Positions 14,574 to 17,050 of a stretch of DNA of 17,050 nt are shown here, one piece after another. The stretch is from contig CASFFJ010000092.1 in the NCBI GenBank assembly GCA_949293915.1, forward strand, positions 1-17,050. Direction: 5' to 3'. The notes beneath the pieces were generated by a model, which was not told where the DNA came from, did not search any database, and saw only the letters and a list, made by a program, of their open reading frames with translations. The translations under genes were made by a program, and so were the position numbers. The DNA is from an uncultured Christensenella sp. GTDB taxonomy: Bacteria; Bacillota; Clostridia; Christensenellales; UBA1242. How positions within the stretch are numbered: the first letter of the stretch is position 1; every line of letters starts with the position of its first letter.

Positions 14574-14855
14574 ATGTCTAATAAAAAAGCAACATCAACC
14601 GAAGAAGTAAAAAAAGATAAAGTGGTTGAAGTCAAAGCAAAAGATGTTAGTAAGAAAAAAGAAAAAGTAAAAAAGCCTAATAAAATTGCTAAGTCGCTTA
14701 AAGACACAGGTAACGAATTAAAAAAAGTAACTTGGCCTAAATTTAGTACAATTGTTAAACAAACAGGTATTGTTTTAGCTGTTGTAGTTGTTTTTACTTT
14801 GGTTTTGTTTGGTTTTGACCGACTATGTTCGTGGTTGGTAGGATTTTTGTACTAG
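14574..14855 (+). CDS. secE: Preprotein translocase subunit SecE
   Basis: SecE clamps SecY in the Sec translocon. The 93-residue protein has a Lys/Glu-rich N-terminal extension of about 40 residues (SNKKATSTEEVKKDKVVEVK...). The conserved core follows: amphipathic helix SLKDTGNELKKVTWPKFSTI with the hallmark KKVTWP, then a single membrane helix IVLAVVVVFTLVLFGFDRLC. I choose ATG at 14574 because GAGGTG (14565-14570) lies 3-4 nt upstream, rather than the GTG at 14568 that forms part of this site. The TAG stop overlaps the nusG ribosome site. Confidence 0.96.
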   Translation: MSNKKATSTEEVKKDKVVEVKAKDVSKKKEKVKKPNKIAKSLKDTGNELKKVTWPKFSTIVKQTGIVLAVVVVFTLVLFGFDRLCSWLVGFLY

Positions 14856-14863
14856 GAGGTAAT

Positions 14864-15427
14864 ATGGCTATTATTGACAATAATAAAGATAAAGAACCTA
14901 AATGGTATGCGTTACACGTATTTTCTGGTTATGAGAATGTAGCAAAGCAAAATCTTGAAAACACAATTGAAAAATATGGACTGCAAGATAGAATTTTAGA
15001 AATTATTATACCTATGGAAGATGAGTTAGTTGAAAAACGTGGTAAAAAAATGCTTGTCCCTAAAAAAATAATGCCAGGATACATTTTGGTTAAAATGCTC
15101 TATGGCGATGATATTTGGCACGCTGTGACTCGTACACAGTATATCAATAGCTTTGTTGGGCCAAAGGGTAGACCAGTTAACATCCCAGAAGAAGAAGTGC
15201 GAAGAATGGGGTTAGATTCTGTATCTAATCTTGATAAAGCAAAAATTAATCTTGATGTCGCTATTGGAGATACAGTTGAAATTATTGAAGGCAGTTTATC
15301 AAATTTCGTTGGAACTGTAAAATCAGTTGATTTTAACGAACAAAAATTAGTGGCAATGGTGGAAATGTTTGGTCGAGAAAGTGAGGTTGAACTTTCTTTT
15401 AGTCAAGTCCGTGTAAGCAATAAATAA
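14864..15427 (+). CDS. nusG: Transcription termination/antitermination factor NusG
   Basis: NusG binds the clamp of RNA polymerase and modulates pausing and termination, linking transcription with ribosomes or Rho. The 187-residue product has the NGN domain (KWYALHVFSGYENVAKQNLE at about 13-32, KKIMPGYILVKM near 68, TRTQYINSFVG near 90) and the C-terminal KOW domain (VAIGDTVEIIEGSLSNFVGTVKSVD, about 126-150). ATG at 14864 has AGGAGGT 3 nt upstream; the frame is open farther back but there it overlaps secE. Last gene of the rpmG operon. No strong terminator follows before the long gap to rplK. Confidence 0.97.
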   Translation: MAIIDNNKDKEPKWYALHVFSGYENVAKQNLENTIEKYGLQDRILEIIIPMEDELVEKRGKKMLVPKKIMPGYILVKMLYGDDIWHAVTRTQYINSFVGPKGRPVNIPEEEVRRMGLDSVSNLDKAKINLDVAIGDTVEIIEGSLSNFVGTVKSVDFNEQKLVAMVEMFGRESEVELSFSQVRVSNK

Positions 15428-15859
15428 AAATGTCGATATATAATATTGACTTTTTTATTATATATTAGTGTCTGTAAGTTTTTTTGTACTTCGAATTTTT
15501 AAAATAAAAGTATTATTACATTATCTTAGTTAAACTATTTATAAGTTTTAATTTTTTAAAAAAACAGGTTTGAAAATATTTTGCTAGATAAGATAATCTA
15601 AATATTATTATCATCTTGGACAATGCGCTAGACAAATCTTAAAATATTTTGTCTAAGCTGATTGGCATTTGAATAAGAATTAAATAAATTCAAAGAGAAA
15701 ATGTGTTGTTATATATTTGTGTTTGACATATATTCAAAATTTTAATCAAATGTAATTATTATGAAAATATATGAAAATACAAACAAAACAATATTTATAG
15801 TCGATAGCAAGTTTGTTGTGTTAAAAAGTTTAAATTATTGTATAAAAATATTGAAACTC
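15428..15859. other. AT-rich gap between nusG and the rplK promoter, with several hairpins but no gene
   Basis: No convincing reading frame. Notable elements are a perfect 10-bp AT-only inverted repeat, ATATATAATA/TATTATATAT (15436-15465), with no T-run after it; a weak hairpin AAACT/AGTTT (15532-15548) followed by a T6 run (15552-15557), the best candidate for the nusG terminator; and a longer hairpin TAGACAAA/TTTGTCTA (15629-15655), extendable by GC/GC past a bulged A. A TTGACA near 15722 lacks a matching -10. The gap is long for a place where rplK usually follows nusG closely. Confidence 0.5.
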
Positions 15860-15888
15860 TTGACAAAACACACCGAATAGTGTAAAAT
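15860..15888 (+). promoter_or_regulatory. SigA-type promoter of rplK-rplA
   Basis: TTGACA (15860-15865), a 17-bp spacer and TAAAAT (15883-15888). The predicted start is near 15895 and gives a leader of about 95 nt that contains the L1-binding mimic. Confidence 0.87.
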
Positions 15889-15923
15889 ACATATATTGGA
15901 AAATCATCAGCCAAATAGAGAGA

Positions 15924-15968
15924 TGACTTCGTGGGAGGATAAAATCTAACATTATCCATTTAACCACG
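15924..15968 (+). ncRNA. L1-binding leader (autoregulatory ribosomal protein leader) of rplK-rplA
   Basis: The stem CGUGG (15930-15934)/CCACG (15964-15968) encloses GA on the 5' side and AUUUAA on the 3' side, then an inner stem GGAUAA (15937-15942)/UUAUCC (15952-15957) with a 9-nt loop. The core GGUGGGAGG-like sequence (UCGUGGGAGG) matches the L1 site of 23S rRNA helices 76-77 and the known E. coli L11-L1 leader. L1 in excess over rRNA should bind here and repress translation of both genes. The assignment is from motif and position; binding is inferred. Confidence 0.82.
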
Positions 15969-15989
15969 CCATAGAAAAGGAGTAGAATT

Positions 15990-16430
15990 ATGGCAAAAAA
16001 AGTTAAATCAGTTGTTAATATTCAACTTCCTGCTGGCAAAGCCACTCCAGCACCACCAGTTGGTTCTGTGCTTGGACCACACGGCATTAACATTGCAGGT
16101 TTTGTTAAAGAATTTAACGACAAAACAGCTAACCAAGCGGGTTTTACTATCCCTTGTGTTATCACAATTTACGAAGACAGAAGCTTTACTTTTGTCTTAA
16201 AACAACCACCTGCTGCTGACCTTATTTTGAAAGAGGCAGGGATTGAAAAAGGTAGCGATAAAACACCTAAAAACAAAGTTGGTAAAATAACAGTCGAACA
16301 ACTTAAAAAGATCGCAGAAATGAAAATGCCAGACTTGAACGCTAGTTCAATTGAATCTGCAATGAGTATGATAGCAGGCTCTGCTAGAAGTATGGGTATT
16401 ACAGTGGAGGGCTACAATGAAAAGAAGTAA
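15990..16430 (+). CDS. rplK: 50S ribosomal protein L11
   Basis: L11 binds the GTPase-associated region of 23S rRNA and, in many bacteria, is the site of thiostrepton action and of RelA activation. The 146-residue product is slightly longer than the usual 141. The N-terminal domain is KSVVNIQLPAGKATPAPPVGSVLGPHGINIAGFVKEFN (about 6-43); the usual GPALGQ is here GSVLGP, a local change in the proline-rich face. YEDRSFTFVLKQPPAA and the C-terminal rRNA-binding domain KMPDLNASSIESAMSMIAGSARSMGI are typical. ATG at 15990 follows AAAAGGAG. It overlaps rplA by 14 nt, so the two are coupled. Confidence 0.97.
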   Translation: MAKKVKSVVNIQLPAGKATPAPPVGSVLGPHGINIAGFVKEFNDKTANQAGFTIPCVITIYEDRSFTFVLKQPPAADLILKEAGIEKGSDKTPKNKVGKITVEQLKKIAEMKMPDLNASSIESAMSMIAGSARSMGITVEGYNEKK

Positions 16431-17040
16431 AAAATATAATGAAGCTGTCAAACTTGTTGACAAAACAAAAGTTTACGATGCTAAAGAGGCGCTTGAACTT
16501 GTTTGTCAATGCAGTAAGGCGAAGTTTGATGAAACAGTTGAATTGCATGTAAAATTGGGCGTTGATGGTCGTAACGCTGACCAACAAGTGCGTGGCGTAG
16601 TAGTACTTCCAGAAGGTACTGGTAAAACTGTCCGTGTTTTAGTCATTGCTAAGGCAGATAAGGCTGAAGAGGCTCGCAAGGCTGGTGCTGACATTGTTGG
16701 TGATGATGATATTATTGCAAAAATTATGTCTGGTAATTGGTTAGATTTTGATGTATGTATCACTACGCCAGATATGATGGGTGCGATTGGTCGTTGTGCG
16801 CGCATTTTGGGACCAAAAGGCTTGATGCCTAATCCAAAGAGCGGTACAGTTACTATGGATGTTACTAAGGCTATTACAGATGTTAAGGCAGGTAAAGTTG
16901 AATATCGTCTTGACAAACAAAATATCATCCATGTTAGTGTCGGTAAAGTAAGTTTTGGTGCAGATAAATTGTACACAAACTTTTCAACAGTTATGGAAGC
17001 TATCATCAAGGCTAAACCAGCAGCCGCAAAAGGCACATAG
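16417..17040 (+). CDS. rplA: 50S ribosomal protein L1, apparently lacking the conserved C-terminal tail
   Basis: L1 forms the mobile stalk that handles E-site tRNA and represses its own operon. The 207-residue reading frame starts MKRSKKYNEAVKLVDKTKVY and has VELHVKLGVDGRNADQQVRG, VLPEGTGKTVRVLV, GPKGLMPNPKSGTVT (about 140-154), VEYRLDKQNIIHVSVGK and then FSTVMEAIIKAKPAAAKGT, where it stops at TAG (17038-17040). Typical bacterial L1 has about 230 residues and continues KGTY(V/L)K(N/S)V...STMGPGVKV. The next codons here read TAG TTG TAA ACC, that is Y-L-K-T with Y and K positions changed to stops. ATG at 16417 has GGAGGG upstream. Real truncation and an assembly error at a contig end cannot be told apart here. 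Confidence 0.9.
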   Translation: MKRSKKYNEAVKLVDKTKVYDAKEALELVCQCSKAKFDETVELHVKLGVDGRNADQQVRGVVVLPEGTGKTVRVLVIAKADKAEEARKAGADIVGDDDIIAKIMSGNWLDFDVCITTPDMMGAIGRCARILGPKGLMPNPKSGTVTMDVTKAITDVKAGKVEYRLDKQNIIHVSVGKVSFGADKLYTNFSTVMEAIIKAKPAAAKGT

Positions 17041-17050
17041 TTGTAAACCG

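Noticed and set aside
15436..15465. Intrinsic terminator of nusG
   Set aside because: The inverted repeat is perfect but contains only A/T and is not followed by a T-run; the hairpin at 15532-15557 is the better, though weak, candidate.
16506..17036. 176-codon minus-strand frame opposite rplA
   Set aside because: Shadow of the L1 coding sequence; the plus-strand protein is unmistakable.
1..17050. Alternative genetic code (TGA as Trp or TAG as sense)
   Set aside because: Tryptophan is encoded by TGG throughout, TGA ends the small ORF at 13369, and TAG ends tilS, rpmG and secE at the expected places.

Overview
The window is AT-rich DNA from a spore-forming Gram-positive bacterium, most likely an uncultured member of the Bacillota (Clostridia-like). 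The evidence is a T-box leader on pheST, the sporulation phosphatase SpoIIE, a VanW-family protein, a TasA/CalY-like exported protein, consensus SigA-type promoters, strong AGGAGG ribosome sites and the order rpmG-secE-nusG-rplK-rplA. Stops are TAA, TAG and TGA, with no sign of a recoded genetic code. Both ends fall in or next to conserved genes (pheT cut at the left, rplA at the right), so this may be a whole metagenomic contig; bases at the extreme ends deserve less trust.

Layout. 1-3205 (minus strand): pheS-pheT, both subunits of phenylalanyl-tRNA synthetase, behind a long T-box riboswitch with its own promoter and terminator. The linker of this leader carries a 52-nt repeat in two near-identical copies. 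3388-4909 (plus): tilS (tRNA-Ile lysidine synthetase) with promoter and bidirectional terminator. 4910-5475: a small XRE-type repressor gene divergent from a small membrane-protein gene, with three inverted repeats between them. 5491-8034 (minus): spoIIE and a very AT-rich upstream region. 8016-8936 (minus): a divergent diacylglycerol/lipid-kinase-like gene whose promoter suggests a leaderless mRNA. 9007-11007 (plus): a TasA/CalY-like exported protein starting at TTG, then rmuC and a terminator. 11028-12314 (plus): a VanW-family exported protein. 12324-13563 (minus): a two-gene unit whose larger product joins a phage-tail-type N-terminus to BspA-like leucine-rich repeats. 13639-14212 (plus): an unknown multi-pass membrane protein. 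14288-15427 (plus): rpmG-secE-nusG. 15428-15859: a long AT-rich gap. 15860-17040 (plus): rplK-rplA behind a consensus promoter and an L1-binding leader.

Functionally the window mixes translation and secretion housekeeping (PheST, TilS, L33, SecE, NusG, L11, L1) with sporulation and envelope genes (SpoIIE, VanW-like, TasA-like, lipid-kinase-like). The less ordinary points are the duplicated linker in the T-box, very short leaders on two divergent genes, a terminator-like hairpin at the predicted start of the rpmG operon mRNA, a stranded phage-tail/LRR cassette, and an apparently shortened L1 with two stop codons where the conserved tail should continue.
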